A stretch of 64,000 nucleotides of DNA from Nematostella vectensis (taxonomy: Eukaryota; Cnidaria; Anthozoa; Actiniaria; Edwardsiidae), in NCBI RefSeq assembly GCF_932526225.1, contig NC_064038.1, forward strand, positions 9,981,070 through 10,045,069. Direction: 5' to 3'. The notes beneath the pieces were generated by a model. That model saw only the letters and a program-made list of their open reading frames with translations. It searched no databases and was not told where the DNA came from. A program made the position numbers and the translations under genes. Of the stretch, positions 23,904 to 36,560 are shown one piece after another. Every line of letters begins with the position of its first letter. Within the stretch, counting starts at the first letter, position 1.

Positions 23904-26900
23904 ATGTATAACCAAGCAGACTTATCTTGGAAACGAGGCATGGCAGATCAACCCAGGCCCTCTGTCCGGGCACTGGTCAGAGACTTCGTGGACCGGACAA
24001 CTTGTCATGGCATCGGACAGATTAATGGACCACAGTCACCATTATGGCGAGTATTCTGGATGGTAACCTTCGTGGCAGGACTGGGAATGGTGGTTCATCA
24101 AGGCGTCACCTTATTCGGCACCTTCCTAGACAGGCCGACATCCACAACCATTGATATGACTTACGCCCCGGTAGGTTCCTATTACACATATTTATTTTTA
24201 CATTAAACTAGGGGCGGATCCAGGAATTCAAAATGTAGGGTGGATAATAGCCAGATAGAGGGCTTATAGCGGTTCTTGGCAGGTCAATACATAGATTTTA
24301 TAATACTTCATGCTGAATTGGATTTGTCGCGTCAGCAAAGCAGGCGAAGGCACAAGGACAGTATCTCCAACTCCTCAGACATTTATATTTTCTTCAAACA
24401 AAGTGACTCTCATGCAATCAACTACCCCACATTCTGGTGTATTCTATGTTCTCTCTTCGGTACTTTGACTTTTGTTGCTCTCTTCTTAAATATGATGAAT
24501 CCAATCCTACCTAAGACTTTGAATTCTAGCTTGCAATTATTTTGGTAAAGCTACAAAACCGACGGACCAACGTCAACGTAGCTGATTGGCTTGTTGGTGC
24601 TCGCGCGTCTAAAAATAGTCTGATCCTAGGAAACGCCGTGACATTTATATAATACAGATGATTGCCCCTACTTATGAGCCCCTGCTCATTGTTTTATTGT
24701 ATTCTCGTTCTTTGTCTGTGGTGCACCGATCTATTGTGGTGAAATCTTCTGATAGCTTCTACATGACCCACAAAAAGAGTCGCCAAGCTCAAGTCGTGTC
24801 ACAATATGATGTCGTCACAGCTTTAGATACAGGGGGTAGGGCACTGGGGGCATGTGCCCCCAAATATTTTTAAAAATTATAAGGAAAATGACCAGTAGGG
24901 GCGTGGCTGTGCCCCCAATATTCTAATATTTTCGGATTAATATTTCTATATTGTGCCCCTCCAATAATTTGGGGCCTGCACTGTTATAAAATATCAGAAC
25001 CAACACACAAGGCAATAGAAACCAACAAAAAGGCAATCAAATAAATCTCTATTTATTTTATTATTTTGCAAAATAATGGTTCTTCCATTTTGTATTTCTA
25101 TGATATATAGTCTTCGCGCCTATGAAAATAGATCAAGATATAATCATATCTTATACAAAAATAATTCACGGATTTATATTAGTCAAAGTTGCACTCAAAC
25201 CAAAATAGGGAGAAAAAGACTTCGAAGAAGACCTTTGTGTGAACATAGAGCATGGCATCGACATACCGATGGCATCTTAATGTCCCTAGATACTGTTGAG
25301 GACTGTTTTAGACTGTTTAAGTCAACAGGCTTTAGTCTTCTAGCTATATTATAGCAAATTAAATTTGCAAACGTGCGTATTGAAGAGCAAGTCACGGGAT
25401 TGTTGGAATAGGGTCAGCAAGAAACACCTGTTGCACGACTAAAGAAGGCGCGTAGAAGCCAAGATGTACTGAGGGGGGGATCCACGAGCAAAGATATGCA
25501 CATGCCACCTGTAGGCACCCAGTCAAGTGTTGCATCAAATGTACTTTTCTTTTCTCTTTTTAGGCGATGGATTTCCCAGCTGTAACAATCTGCAATTTGA
25601 ATGCAATTCGTAAAGATCATCTTAGTCAGTTTCCGGATGCGGATGTGCTATTAAAAGGATTCAGTGAAGCATCTACTCCTTCGGTTACTGTTTTTTTGGG
25701 CAAAGATGTGGAGTCATTTATTAAGCAACACAGTGAGGCCGGACCAAATGTTACCCTTGATCCCGAACTAGCTTTTAAAGATGTTATGGTGGAAATATTT
25801 GCCCAGTCAGAGTTGAAAAAACTTCGAATGGCAGGGCACGGTTTTGAAGAACTCGTGCTTGGATGTACGTGGAATAACATCAAATGCAACAAGGGGTATG
25901 TTTATTTCAGCAAGGGTCCGTACAAAGTATCTTTGCAGGGCGGGGCCGTAGCAGGGGTGGTGGCAATGGGGGCACGTGCCCCCCCCCCCCATCCACCCAA
26001 CCAATATTTTAAAAAATTATAGGATAAGGACCAGTAGGGGCGTGGCTGTGCCCCCATTGTTTTCTTAATATCTCTGTATCGTCCCCCCCCCAATAATTCT
26101 AGGCTTGCTACTGCTATGCTGGGGGGGGGGGGGGGGGGGGGGATGAGTCAAGATGGTGGGATTACTCAAGATTATTTACATTGAAATAGCATCGATCGTT
26201 TCGAGTCAGTGGGAAGTTCACGTGATCCGAACTCAAGCTATCAGGATCCTAGTGTAAAATCCCACATCTATTTTTTATGCTGATAAACGTTAATGATTTT
26301 CAGAGATTTTCTGAAGTACTGGAGGCCGTTTTGGAACTTTCGCTATGGAAATTGTTATACATTCAACCAAGGCATGAGTGAAAATGGAGTAGCGATAAAA
26401 CCTCTCACGTTGTCAAACACCGGACCAAATTACGGTAAGACAGGCTAGTACAATAAAGGCTAAACACTGGGGGACTCTGCAGGAAAGTAGACGGGGGTGA
26501 TTGCACTATTTTTGAGGATATAAAATTTCGACTAACTGCTATCCCTTAGGAGGTGTTGAAGGATATTTTCCGATTCTGCTATCTCTTAGGATTTAAAAAT
26601 ATTTCAACCACGCCCAGCTCGCTATTTCTTAGGGGTAACAATTTCTGTTACCCAAAGTGACAATCACTCCTGTCTGTTTTTATCGGATTCCCTCCCCCCC
26701 CTATCCATCCGCGCGTTTCATATTATTGATGTGTTACTTTTATTTTACAGGTCTGACATTGGATTTGTTCATAAATCAAGAGCAATACATTGCACCGTAT
26801 ACACAAGAAGCCGGCGTTCGGATCTTGCTGTCGGATCAAAATCAAATCCCTTTTCCCGACTCTGACGGCTTCACAGTCTCGCCTAGTTCATCTTCTGCTG

Positions 26901-29900
26901 TTGGAATAAAGAAGGTTTGCATATTCAATGTTAAAGCGGCATTCGCGCCAGTTTACTTCAGTAGGGCCGATGGAAACCACAAACAACTAACAAGAGACTG
27001 AAGAATCCATTAGAATCCGCGCTATTTAACAGGCCATCCGTTCTAAATTTTCAGTTACATCCTCAAAGAAACTTCCAATAGACACACTGCTTTTACAATT
27101 TGAAATATTTTTCGCGTTCTTCGTTAAAATCACCGGAGATTGTTACGTAAACTACTGGAAGTAATTTGGTGATAATGCGGCTTTAAATAGCGCAACAAAA
27201 TATGCGCGCGCGCTGTATTTCCCTCGTATATCCTAGCATGTGATACTCTGGCGAACATTATCTTAATTTGTTTTTGTACAGATCTTTATCACTCGCATCG
27301 ACCCGTTCAACAACGGAAGTTGTTACAAAGTGACCAAGGGTCTTGAGGAGGGAAGCATTTATAAGTCCGTCTTTTCTCATGATATGGGATATTCTGTGCA
27401 GGTAAGCTAAAGAATCCGGTGACAAATTGAGGGTTTGGGGGAGTGCCTATCTTACCTCTCTCTCAATACAGCTCTTTCTTTTGTGTCCTACTAGCCGAGA
27501 GCTTTTATACGCTCTTGTTTCATCCTATTTGCACATGCGACCTTGTCAAAGTGACGTCATTAACCGACAAGCCGCTCAGCCAATAGCAGCCAGGGAAAGA
27601 TAGGCTAGCCTGCTAGCACGGGTCAAGGACGGATTTTGAATATTAGGGCCCCCGAATGGTCTTTGGCGAGCACTTGCGAGCTTGCGAGCACCCCGTTTTT
27701 TTATGCGAGACCGAGCAGTTTTAGGCGGAAAAACTGCGCGAGCATGCGAGCACGGCGGAAAAATTTGCGCGAGCTTTCGAGCACGGCGGAAAAAAATTGC
27801 GTGAGCATGCTTGCATTAGCCGAAAACGGCGAGCACATCGAAGTTTCGGGGGACCATTCGGGGGCCCTAATATTCCGGGATGGTGATGGTGGTGGTGGGG
27901 GGAGGGGAGGGGGGCGATGAGAACACATCAATGTATAGACAAGCATATAAGGCGACTAGATTTGTTTTATTTTAGTTCCCATACACGTCTTCTGAAATTG
28001 TCAGTCCGATGATGAGGTGAAAGTTGATTCCTGAATTTCCACTCAAAATGTTCGTTATGTATCCGTAGGGCTGTATGAACTCCTGTCTGGCGAACAAACA
28101 AAGAGAACTGTGTAACTGCACCGAGGGAAGGTTTGACATGATGACAGGCTTGATTTGCCAGGAAATTGAAGCATGTAAGAGACTAGTAGACGGGAATATC
28201 AGCAAATATAACGACAGTAATGAGTGCATTTGAAGGGACTGCCGAATAGAAAAAATGATGGAAGGGGTGGGCGTTTGCTCGAATTTGTTTTCTTTTCCTT
28301 GCACGTTTTTTTTTTAATTAATTTAGTTTTTTTTTTTGGTCCGTCCTGATACCGACTCTTATTTTGTTATCTGCTGCAGGGCAATGCCTTAACCGTGTTA
28401 ACATGATGTATCAAGAGGGAGGTTTGAAATGCCTGGAGAAGTGCCCTCAGCCATGCACGTGAGTTGGTGAATACGATTAAATGGCTGTGAGAATTAGAGC
28501 AGGGCTATTAAAGAACACCTTAAACACTAACTCGAGAGCTTGTGACGCTTGTGACCTTTACCCGAGGGTGTCTCCTCTCTGCACGACTTGGAGGGGGCAA
28601 TACGCATGACCCTTCCTATAAGTTGCTGGGTATTAGCATATCCAGTGATTTATCGTGGACCAACCACGTCGAGTACATCCACATGAAGGCCGTCAAGCGC
28701 CTATATGGCCTCAGCGTACTTAAGAAGAGTGGCCTTTCCCAGTTATATTTAATTAATCTATACTGTGTAGTTATTCGTCCGGTCCTTGAAAACGCGTCGC
28801 CTGTATGGGCCGCTCTACCATAATTCTTAGCTGATATCATTGAGATGGTGCAAAGGAAAGCCCTCCGCATCATTTTCTCTAATACCTCTTGTGATGGAGC
28901 CCTTTCCCTTGCCCATTCCAGCTATAAGTTTGCGCGCGCACTCACCATTGGATCCTACCTCAACTACCGGCATGCAGCGTGCGCTTCGTTTGATGTAAGC
29001 TTAAAAAAGCGCGCTGCATTCTGGTAGTTGAGGTAGGTTTCTATGGTTATGCGCGCGCAAACTTATAGCTGGAATGGCCTATTAACAGAAGTAATAATGC
29101 TTGCAAGTTCTTTATTGAAAAACCTAAACATAACAACGTTATTAACAATCTTGTGAGACGTCCGGCTATGGTACCATTATACAACCTTGGACGACACAGG
29201 GGCCCTGCTTACCATCCCCTCCCTCTTGAATCCGCCCCAATTCCTTACTATGGGCCTGCGACGAAGAAAGATGCTTGTGAAAATGTGTAGTTCAAGAAAA
29301 TATCCACCCCCATTGAGGGGATTAGAAATTCCAGGGGGGGTGGGGGTTCATACGCCCAGGAATTTTCAGAGGGAAGGGGGGGGGGGGGGTAAAATGCCCT
29401 TTTTCCTTAACAGTAACTGTATTTACTTTTTTCCAGGGGGTTGGAAATTCCAGAGGAGTGGGGGGTCATATCTCCGACCCCCTCAATAGGAGGGGGGGGG
29501 GGGGGGTATGGATATTTTCTGGAACTACACAATATGAAGAATACTTTTTAATGTTATCCTCGACGAATATGTTAGTTGCCATTATGGTTATTATACGCCT
29601 GTTTTTTTCGTTTATCATTATTACAATGATGTTGGTGGTGGTGCTGTTGTAGTGATATGGTGATAATGGTGATGGTGATTTTTCTTTTCAGTCAAAATGT
29701 GTTCTCTCGATCAATGTCACATGCTCATTGGGCAGAGGAGTACAAGGTACGAATAACACTAGAAGGGATCTACTTTTACCTACATAGAATACATAATTAC
29801 AATAAATGGAGCTGGCTGTCGACATTTGCGGATCTAGGGGGGAGGGTTCAGCCCCCCCCCCCCCCCTTTGAGCTGGCAAAGGAAATTGATATGTGAAAAA

Positions 29901-31480
29901 AATATGCCATTCAAATTAAAATGTGCATACCCCTACCCATCTCTTTTGCTGTTTTGCTTTTAGCAGTGCACAGAAAATAGAAAAGTAAGAGTAACAGCAG
30001 AAATGTGAAAAAGTATTTTCTTTTTTGGAAACGCCATGATTGGTGCACATTTTATCAATAAAACCGCATTCTTTGGGACGGACAATTAGAAACGCTTTTA
30101 AATCTGGTCAAATCCACTTTTCCCCTCGACTCTACAAAAATAATAACTTAGGTCTATTTTTATTTGTTAATTAATATCCAAGTGAATTCTACCCTGGTTC
30201 CAGAGTCTCGGACGTCTCTCTATTTAGTGGCTAGCGAGCTCGCTGGCCCTAATTAGAGAGACGTTCTAGGCCCTCGGACCAGAATAAGTGAATTTACCCC
30301 TCTAACCCTAACTTGTTTTGTCTTCATAAATACTTTAAGTTTGAAATAACGGTTTTTTTCAGTACAACATAGACTGTAACTAAATTTCAAAGGCGGGTAA
30401 ATATGGCATTGAACACATATTCTACTGGTTAAATAGCACATTATATTCCAGAAAGCATTATCAAAGTTTATTCCGAATAATGGCAATGGAAGCAGCGTGG
30501 ATCCCAATGAGCTCATCAGGTACAATTTCTAGCTACGTATGTCTGATTGATCGTTTTTACAGTATTTAGTAACTTTGCCATTGACATCCTCCTCATAAAA
30601 AAAATCCCCTTATTGTCCATGCCGCCTTCCAGACACCACAAACGCCCCTAATTGTGACCCTTTTTCCTCAATTATACTCCAACCATGTTCAAAATGTAAC
30701 TATTGCTTATTCAAAAAGCTGGGCTCTTTTACTCTTAACATGGCTTATATTGATAAGAAAAACCTTTTTTTTTATTTTAATAACCACCCTTAAACAGAAA
30801 CACCTCAAGGTTCGCATTTGCCAAGTAGACCTCAAAATACAATAATGTAATGTCATATTTATATAAAATATAAATTAAAATCTATTTTCAGTCATAACAT
30901 CTTACGCGTGAAGATTTACTTCGAGGAGCTTAACATGGAAACGATAACTTACAAAAGGAATTATCCGGTAAGAAATCTTAACTTTTGGAAACTTAACTGT
31001 TACATGTCATCCTCGTGCCTGGCGGGGAGAGACGTGGCGGGGCGGAGGACATGGGAGGACGTGCAGGTTGAAGCGGCGGATATGTGCCACCTTTCCATCT
31101 ACTCCGTTTGACCTCACTGCTTAGTGGCTCTATAAGGGCTGCCTCGTTGCTGATGTGGTCTTCCCAGCAAATGTTCCTCATTTTCCTTAAGTATTTGATG
31201 AAAAACGTCCAGCATCCTATCATCTCCCTTATTCATCTTCCCGGTCTTGCACCGTTATGATACTTTCTTCTAACTCCTTTATAAATATTGGTGTTTTTTT
31301 TAAATTAAGGTGGAAAGTTTCCTTGGAGACGTCGGAGGTCAGCTTGGGTTGTGGATCGGCGTGTCGGTGATCACGTGTGCAGAGTTTGCTAAGCTCCTGA
31401 TTGACTTGGTGTTGTGCGTAGCGAAGAAGATGAATCGATCGGATAAAGTGCAATCAGTGTGCATAGGACGGGGGAATTGA
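23904..31480 (+). CDS. DEG/ENaC/ASIC-family cation channel subunit, gene A
   Basis: Eleven exons: 23904-24170, 25564-25895, 26304-26434, 26751-26914, 27282-27401, 28069-28174, 28380-28458, 29692-29746, 30452-30519, 30892-30967, 31310-31480 (TGA). Total 522 aa. Exon 1 gives an N-terminus with TTCHGIGQ, the His-Gly-containing cytoplasmic motif of the family, then TM1 (WRVFWMVTFVAGLGMVV). Exon 2 has FPAVTICNLN, the post-TM1 hallmark. A cysteine-rich ectodomain follows (GNCYTFN, ELCNC, CLEKCPQPC). The last exon has GGQLGLWIGVS, containing the GxS selectivity filter, then TM2 and a short basic tail. Such channels are trimeric Na+/cation channels opened by peptide, acid or force; the stimulus here is unknown. 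The start could also be ATG 23940. Gene B at 35368 is its paralog, with matching exons from the ectodomain on. Confidence 0.88.
24835..24990. repeat. Dispersed 'GTGCCCC ... CCAGTAGGGGCGTGGC' repeat in intron 1 of channel gene A
   Basis: It contains GGGGGCATGTGCCCCCAAAT, AAATTATAAGGAAAATGACC, AGTAGGGGCGTGGCTGTGCC and a closing TGTGCCCCTCCAATAATTTG. It matches the copy at 25965-26115 in order. Confidence 0.7.
25965..26115. repeat. Dispersed 'GTGCCCC ... CCAGTAGGGGCGTGGC' repeat in intron 2 of channel gene A
   Basis: Same order of blocks as 24835-24990, with expanded poly-C, followed at once by a poly-G run at 26119-26141. It starts about 70 bp after the exon 2 donor. Confidence 0.7.
27639..27874. 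mobile_element. 236-bp inverted-repeat element (AATATTAGGGCCCCCGAATGG termini)
   Basis: AATATTAGGGCCCCCGAATG at the left is repeated exactly in reverse complement at the right end (27852-27874). The interior has repeated GCGAGCA(T/C)GCGAG units. It lies in intron 5 of channel gene A and has no coding capacity. Confidence 0.85.
28542..29240 (+). pseudogene. LINE reverse-transcriptase C-terminal fragment, interrupted by a palindromic insertion
   Basis: The frame gives YKLLGISISSDLSWTNHVEY, AVKRLYGLSVLKKSGLSQ, RPVLENASPVWAALP, then after a stop codon IIEMVQRKALRIIF-like sequence and, past the palindrome at 28913-29077, VRRPAMVPLYNLGRH. This is the thumb and C-terminal region of a CR1/L2-like LINE (clade tentative). 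It lies in intron 7 of channel gene A, same strand. Stops and the insertion make it inactive. Confidence 0.8.
28913..29077. mobile_element. 165-bp near-palindromic element inside a LINE fragment
   Basis: CCATTCCAGCTATAAGTTTG at the left is mirrored by CAAACTTATAGCTGGAATGG at the right, and the arms continue through GCGCGCGC and CCTACCTCAACTACC. It splits the LINE coding frame, so it inserted later. It could form a long hairpin in RNA of channel gene A intron 7. Confidence 0.85.
30180..30292. repeat. Imperfect palindrome of about 110 bp in intron 8 of channel gene A
   Basis: ATTCTACCCTGGTTCCAGAG and CGGACGTCTCTCTA pair with TAGAGAGACGTTCTAGG and CCTCGGACCAGAAT on the other arm; GGCTAGCGAGCTCGCTGGCC lies at the centre. 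It is probably a small foldback element. Confidence 0.65.
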
Positions 31481-31835
31481 AGTGTATGCATTCAATTAGC
31501 ATAGAACAGGGGAATTAAAATGCATTCAGTTAGCATAGAACAGGGAAATTAAAGTGCATCCCGTTAGCATAGAACAGGGGAATTAAAGTGAATTCAGTTA
31601 GCATAGAACAGGGGAATTAAAGTGCATTAAGTTAGCATAGAACAGGGGAATTAAAGTGAATTCAGTTAGCATAGAACAGGGGAATTAAAGTGCATTAAGT
31701 TAGCATAGAACAGGGGAATTAATGTGCATCCCGTTAGCATAGAACAGGGGAATTAATGTGCATCCCGTTAGCATAGAACAGGGTAATTAAAGTGCATTCA
31801 GTCAGCATAGGAGAGGGGAATTAAAGTTTATTCAT
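31455..31835. repeat. ~33-bp minisatellite overlapping the stop codon of channel gene A
   Basis: About eleven tandem copies of GCATAGAACAGGGGAATTAA plus a 13-bp variable part (AGTGCATTCAGTT) occur. The first unit is the last seven codons of the channel gene (TGCATAGGACGGGGGAATTGA), so the coding end lies inside the array. Confidence 0.9.
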
Positions 31836-31910
31836 CAGTTAGTGCTGTGTGTATTGAAGAAGATCATCCGGTCGGATAAGTGGCGTATGTCAGTTAGCAT
31901 ACGAGAGGTG
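31836..31910 (+). pseudogene. Duplicate of the last coding segment of channel gene A beyond the minisatellite
   Basis: TGTGTATTGAAGAAGATCAT, CCGGTCGGATAAGTGGC and GTTAGCATACGAGAGG line up with the gene's end at 31411-31473 (TGTGCGTAGCGAAGAAGATG, CGATCGGATAAAGTG, GTGTGCATAGGACGGG). The array is therefore bracketed by two copies of the terminal exon end. Confidence 0.75.
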
Positions 31911-33558
31911 AAAGTTCTTTAAATTAGCATTTTGGGAAGTTGTAACAATAAGAATAATGAGCTTTTTCACACTCCTTTTCTAAAAAAAAGAGAAAAGTTG
32001 TTTTTTGGGTTTAAGAATCAATAAAATAACCATTGCTATGTCCTACATTTATAATATAACGATAATAGACTTATTCTCGAGTTTTGATACAATAACCATC
32101 TTAATGCAACTATGAGCATAAATAATTCAGCGCTTTATCTGAGTAGCTGATAAGAATTAGTGCACAGTCCTAAATATTGGGGTAGCTTCACGAAAATAGC
32201 AAGCAAAGAACTGCTTAGCAGATAGAAATTATTCAAACCGCCATCCTCTACTACGGTAGTGTGTAGCATGCGATAAATAAAACAAGTTTTTTGCAAATCG
32301 TACTGTCTTTCATGCAAAAAGTTTAAGAAATCGTAGAGCCCAGATGCATATCGTCCTTATAGTGTCACCAGATCCCTTTGTTATTATAACGATGGGCCAC
32401 GTAGAGAAAACGTGAAATTCATTTTCATTTTCGAATTTCTATGTTGTTGAAATTTACCTTTGATTTTCAATGTTGGTTTTTTAATGTTTATTTTCAATGT
32501 TGTTTTTCAGTGTTGTTTTTCAATGTTGATTTTCAATGTTGATTTTCGATGCAGTTTATTTTTGGACGTCCAGATTTTTTTTTTATCAGTTTTATATTTT
32601 TTTATGTGAAAAAAATTTCGTGCGGGATGTTTCAATTAATCTTTTCTGTTTGTCATTTTTTTGTCAATATATATTTTTTTTGCCACAATATTTTTTTTAT
32701 ATTTTTATCAAAAAAAGAATAAAAAAAATAAATAGAAAATGAATATTAAATAAAGGAATTGGGATTTTAATTTGTTTTATTTTATATTATTTTTTAAAGT
32801 TGATTTCCAGTATTGTGATTAGTTTTACTATTATAACTCTGGGCCACTTGCACACTTTATGACTTTCGTAGTCGAGCATCGTAGCAGAATCGTAGGCTGA
32901 TTAACACTCTATGACCGCAGTTGTAGAAGTGTAGCATACAACTAAATCGTGCTGTCGAAATCAGCCCTTCAGCGAATCCTCTGAGTAAGTGGCTTTGTTC
33001 TCGCTATTTCACTTAATGATGCCACCAATAAACACTTGGGCACCCTGTGGATGAGTACTAAAAATTTAAATTAGAATTATAACGTTTTAGGAAAAAAATG
33101 AATTTTGCCGCCTATATATCCCGCTGTGCTTTTTCGATACCGACATACCGTGCTGAGAGCTAAATAGCACGCGTCTCAATAGACGTCCAAATGAATGCGA
33201 TAAAAACAGGTGATGGTGATTAAACACGTGGGTACAGTATACCGCATCGTTTCATAGTAAGCCAAGTATTGGTATCCGGGAGGAGGATTTTTGCGAAAAC
33301 GAACAAGAAACAACAATTCTTTTAAGGAGCAAGCCTCGATTCTGGTGAGCAAAATCCTTACTTATTCCTCGAAATGTGCGAGAGATGATTGAAAATTCTA
33401 AAAAGATTTTGCTTGAATCTTTCAAGTACAGGCTTATTTTCAGTATTTTTGTACACAATACATTTTTCGAAACCGGGACCTTACGCAAAAGCTTGTGTTC
33501 CAAAAAAACTGTTCCTGTTTTCGATATGACTTATATCTACTCCAGCATACGATACACT
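31911..33558. other. AT-rich intergenic stretch between the two channel genes
   Basis: It shows a short tandem repeat at 32455-32560 (TTTTCAATGTTG units), T-rich and A-rich runs around 32570-32790, and otherwise unassigned sequence. I see no exon. Confidence 0.7.
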
Positions 33559-34971
33559 AAAAATTGGAATTCGACTATGCCAATTTTTTGTCTTTAATAA
33601 GACTTCTTCAGGGCAGACTGAAGAAGGTGAATCGTTACAAGCTTATTTACATCAGAATAGTGGCGCGAGGCGCAAAAACATTACAACATTACAATTGACA
33701 AAAACGCGCATATTCTAGAATAGCGCGCGTTATGGACAAAAAGAATTATCACATTAAGGATTTTTATATTATCATATTATCATATTAAGGATTGTCATAT
33801 TAAGGATCTGGTACCATCTATACCATCCCATATTAAGGATACTAAACATTACTAAACATCTTTATATAGTGAGGGATATGTGGATTTTACCTCAGGGGTC
33901 TTTCTTAGTCACAGCAGATGTTTTTGGCGGGCTTTACCCCCACATACACCATGATGAGGGTTTGTAGGCTCTTAGAGCCGCTTTGGACAAACGTGGTAAG
34001 TTAACAGGTAATAATTTTCCTACTGAGGACCTTGTGGATTTAGCTCGCATAGTCCTGGTTGCCGGGTTAGACGTATTCCTAGGGAGGACACATTGAAGGA
34101 CAGGCGTAAAGGTTAGAATGATCGTGTACCTATTTTCGAGTCACTCTTTATCCGGCTCTACCTAATTTCCCTGGTATTCTTTATAATCTACAGCCAGTTC
34201 TAGAGTCGTCTAGTAGTGTAGGGATGCTATTGGTAGGGTACCTATGGTGACTTATAGGAAACCTAGGAGTTTAAAGGATGCATATGTTGGTGCACTCCTC
34301 TCTTAAAGAGGATAGTACTCAGGTTATAGGTTGTCGTAAGTGTGGCGGTAAGAGGTGTAGGGTGTATAACTTTCTTAAGATAGGGCGGGCCGAGTTTCGC
34401 AGTACGGCTACCAGTAGGAAATATGTCATTGATTTTGACTTGGACTGTAATTCAGATTTTGTTGTTTTTCTCATTTCTTGCTCTATGTGTAGCAAGCAGT
34501 ACGTAGGTTCTACTATCAATAGTTTTAGGAAGCGTTTTAATAACTACAAAAAAGCAACCTAGATTACCGGTTAGTGAAATAGTTAAGGATGAACTTATCT
34601 ATCAACATTTTCATTGCTACAATCACTTAGGTCTTAGTAATGCAAGGGTACAACTTATAGATAAGTGTAATTCTGAGGCTCAGCTTAGGGAAAGGGAAGG
34701 TCAGTGGGCTTATCGGCTTAAAGTCTATCTACCCGCGGGGTCTTAATAGTGATTACTTTTTTGTAGTAGGAACCCACGTAGAGATATGTAAATTCTTTTT
34801 ATCCATAGCGCGCGCTATTCTAGAATATGCGCGTTTTTGTAAGTTGTAAATTTTTTGCGTCTCGCGCCACTATTCTGGTGTAAATAAGCTTGTAACGATT
34901 CACCTTCTTCAGTCTGCCCTGAAGAAGTCTTATTAAAGACGAAAATTTGGCAGAGTCGACTTCCAGTTTTT
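33559..34971 (+). mobile_element. Degraded Penelope-like retroelement with inverted terminal repeats
   Basis: The ends form ~185-bp inverted repeats, 33559-33747 against 34791-34971, sharing TCTTTAATAAGACTTCTTCA, GGGCAGACTGAAGAAGGTGA and ATCGTTACAAGCTTATTTAC. Between them is a broken coding region: a reverse-transcriptase stretch near 33897-34065 (SFLVTADVFGGLYPHIHHDEG, then an in-frame TAG, then ALRAALDKRGKLT) and a GIY-YIG nuclease part at 34278-34562 (VVFLISCSMCSKQYVGST). After a frameshift follow VSEIVKDELIYQHFHCYNH and LREREGQWAYRLKVYLPAGS to about 34746. RT joined to GIY-YIG is diagnostic of Penelope-like elements. Large parts are deleted. Confidence 0.85.
34278..34562 (+). pseudogene. 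GIY-YIG endonuclease domain remnant of the Penelope-like element
   Basis: The frame includes a Cys pair GCRKCGGKRC, then VVFLISCSMCSKQYVGSTIN and FRKRFNNYK, the GIY-YIG core as found at the C-terminus of Penelope polymerase. The frame stops at 34562 and resumes in another frame just after, so it is frameshifted. Confidence 0.8.
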
Positions 34972-35367
34972 GGTGGATTGTACTCATTCTTCTGGCTCAC
35001 GAACACGACTATTTGGGCTTTTTGTATTTACTCCCGAATATAATATGCAATTTCCTTCTCAAATTATTCAAAGCCTTTGGATTACTACTTGATACATATC
35101 TCTTAAAGTGTAAATTTTCGCATGACTATAATATCTACATAAAAGCAACGCTATGAATGTTTTAAGTTACATCTTGCAGTATAACTGATGTTTGAAATAT
35201 GTTTATATTGTTTTATTTTGCCATTGCCTTCGTCGTTGCTTAGTCTGCCACGTAAGTGCATGAATTACACTGAATAATCAAAACTCACTTTCTTTAAAAC
35301 AAAACTCTATTTCAAAAGGATCTTTTGTATCAGATAATTGTTTTTGATGCTTTAGGTAAAAGAAGTC

Positions 35368-36519
35368 ATGGGGCGCCTTTTTAGTAAAGCCAAAAAGCCC
35401 GACACCCCAAACCATCCTGAGAGTCAAGATGGACAGTCGCTTAGTTCCCTTTTACGTGACTTTTGCGGCTATACGTCGTTTGGGGGACTCGGTCGAGTGA
35501 TCGACTCTCCTTATTTGGTATTGCGCGTCACGTGGTTCTTGCTGTTTTTGGCGGGATTCCTTTACGCTACGGTGCAGCTGACGTCACTGTACACTACTTA
35601 CCAGCAAAGGCCACTCAACACTAGGGTGTCTCTACAAAACAGAGACGTGGGTATACTGCCTAGTTTTTACCCCACCCCCCACCCCTACCTAACCCTTTTA
35701 AGTGTCTGGATCGCATGCGAAAGTAAAGTTAATGCACACCGAAGCATTCCTTTATCACGATCGTCAGTGAGATCTAAGCCAATTAGACACAGTGATACCC
35801 CATAGCAGCTACATTTGCGATCACAAAAGGTGGCCGTCACTTTGTGGAGGGAGTCAAATATAGTACTTTAGCTAGAATTGGATAAAGCTTGGGGATTGGC
35901 CTCTTTAAAGTGGTTGGCTGCTAATAGGTGTTCTAAGCTAATAGGTGGCCCACGTTTTCGCTGACTGCGCAGCGCAAGTTATATAGCTGGCATAGAAAGT
36001 GGAATGTGGAAGAGGGTAGGGTGTGAATGCCGAATAAAAGAATGTATAAAGGCGCCTGTCATGCAAGTACGCAGCTGCTTTGTCTCCTATTATCTTTGTT
36101 CTACAAATGAGTTCTTTTGTCTCTATTCTTCTCGTTCTTTGCGTCGAGGTGCGGATATTGTTTATTTGCCCAATCAAATTGCAGCTTGTAAGAGCTGCGT
36201 ACTGCCCCTGAATTTTAGGTGGTTAAGGTTATTTATAAGGCTTTCCCATCAGGACTGCCTATGAATATGGCAAAAAGAATTATGCTCACTATAACATAGA
36301 TAAGTTAGTAGTTCAACTTATTCAGGGCTAGACTTGCCGAGTTTCCGCTGCATTGAAAAGTTGATTCTCAAGTAACTGATTTTCACTTTTCTTTTCTTAT
36401 TCAATGAATAGCGTTTGGAGTTCCCAAGCGTCACAGTCTGTAACTTCAACGTGATAAAGAAGTCAAAGATCGACCAGCTAGGAAACAGTGATCTAAAAGA
36501 GAGCTTCAAAAAGTTTGCA

Positions 36520-36560
<41 letters not shown>

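Noticed and set aside
31455-31835. CRISPR-like regular repeats of about 33 bp
   Set aside because: Units are contiguous without unique spacers, the genome is eukaryotic, and the first unit is channel coding sequence. It is a minisatellite. The same holds for 37041-37284.
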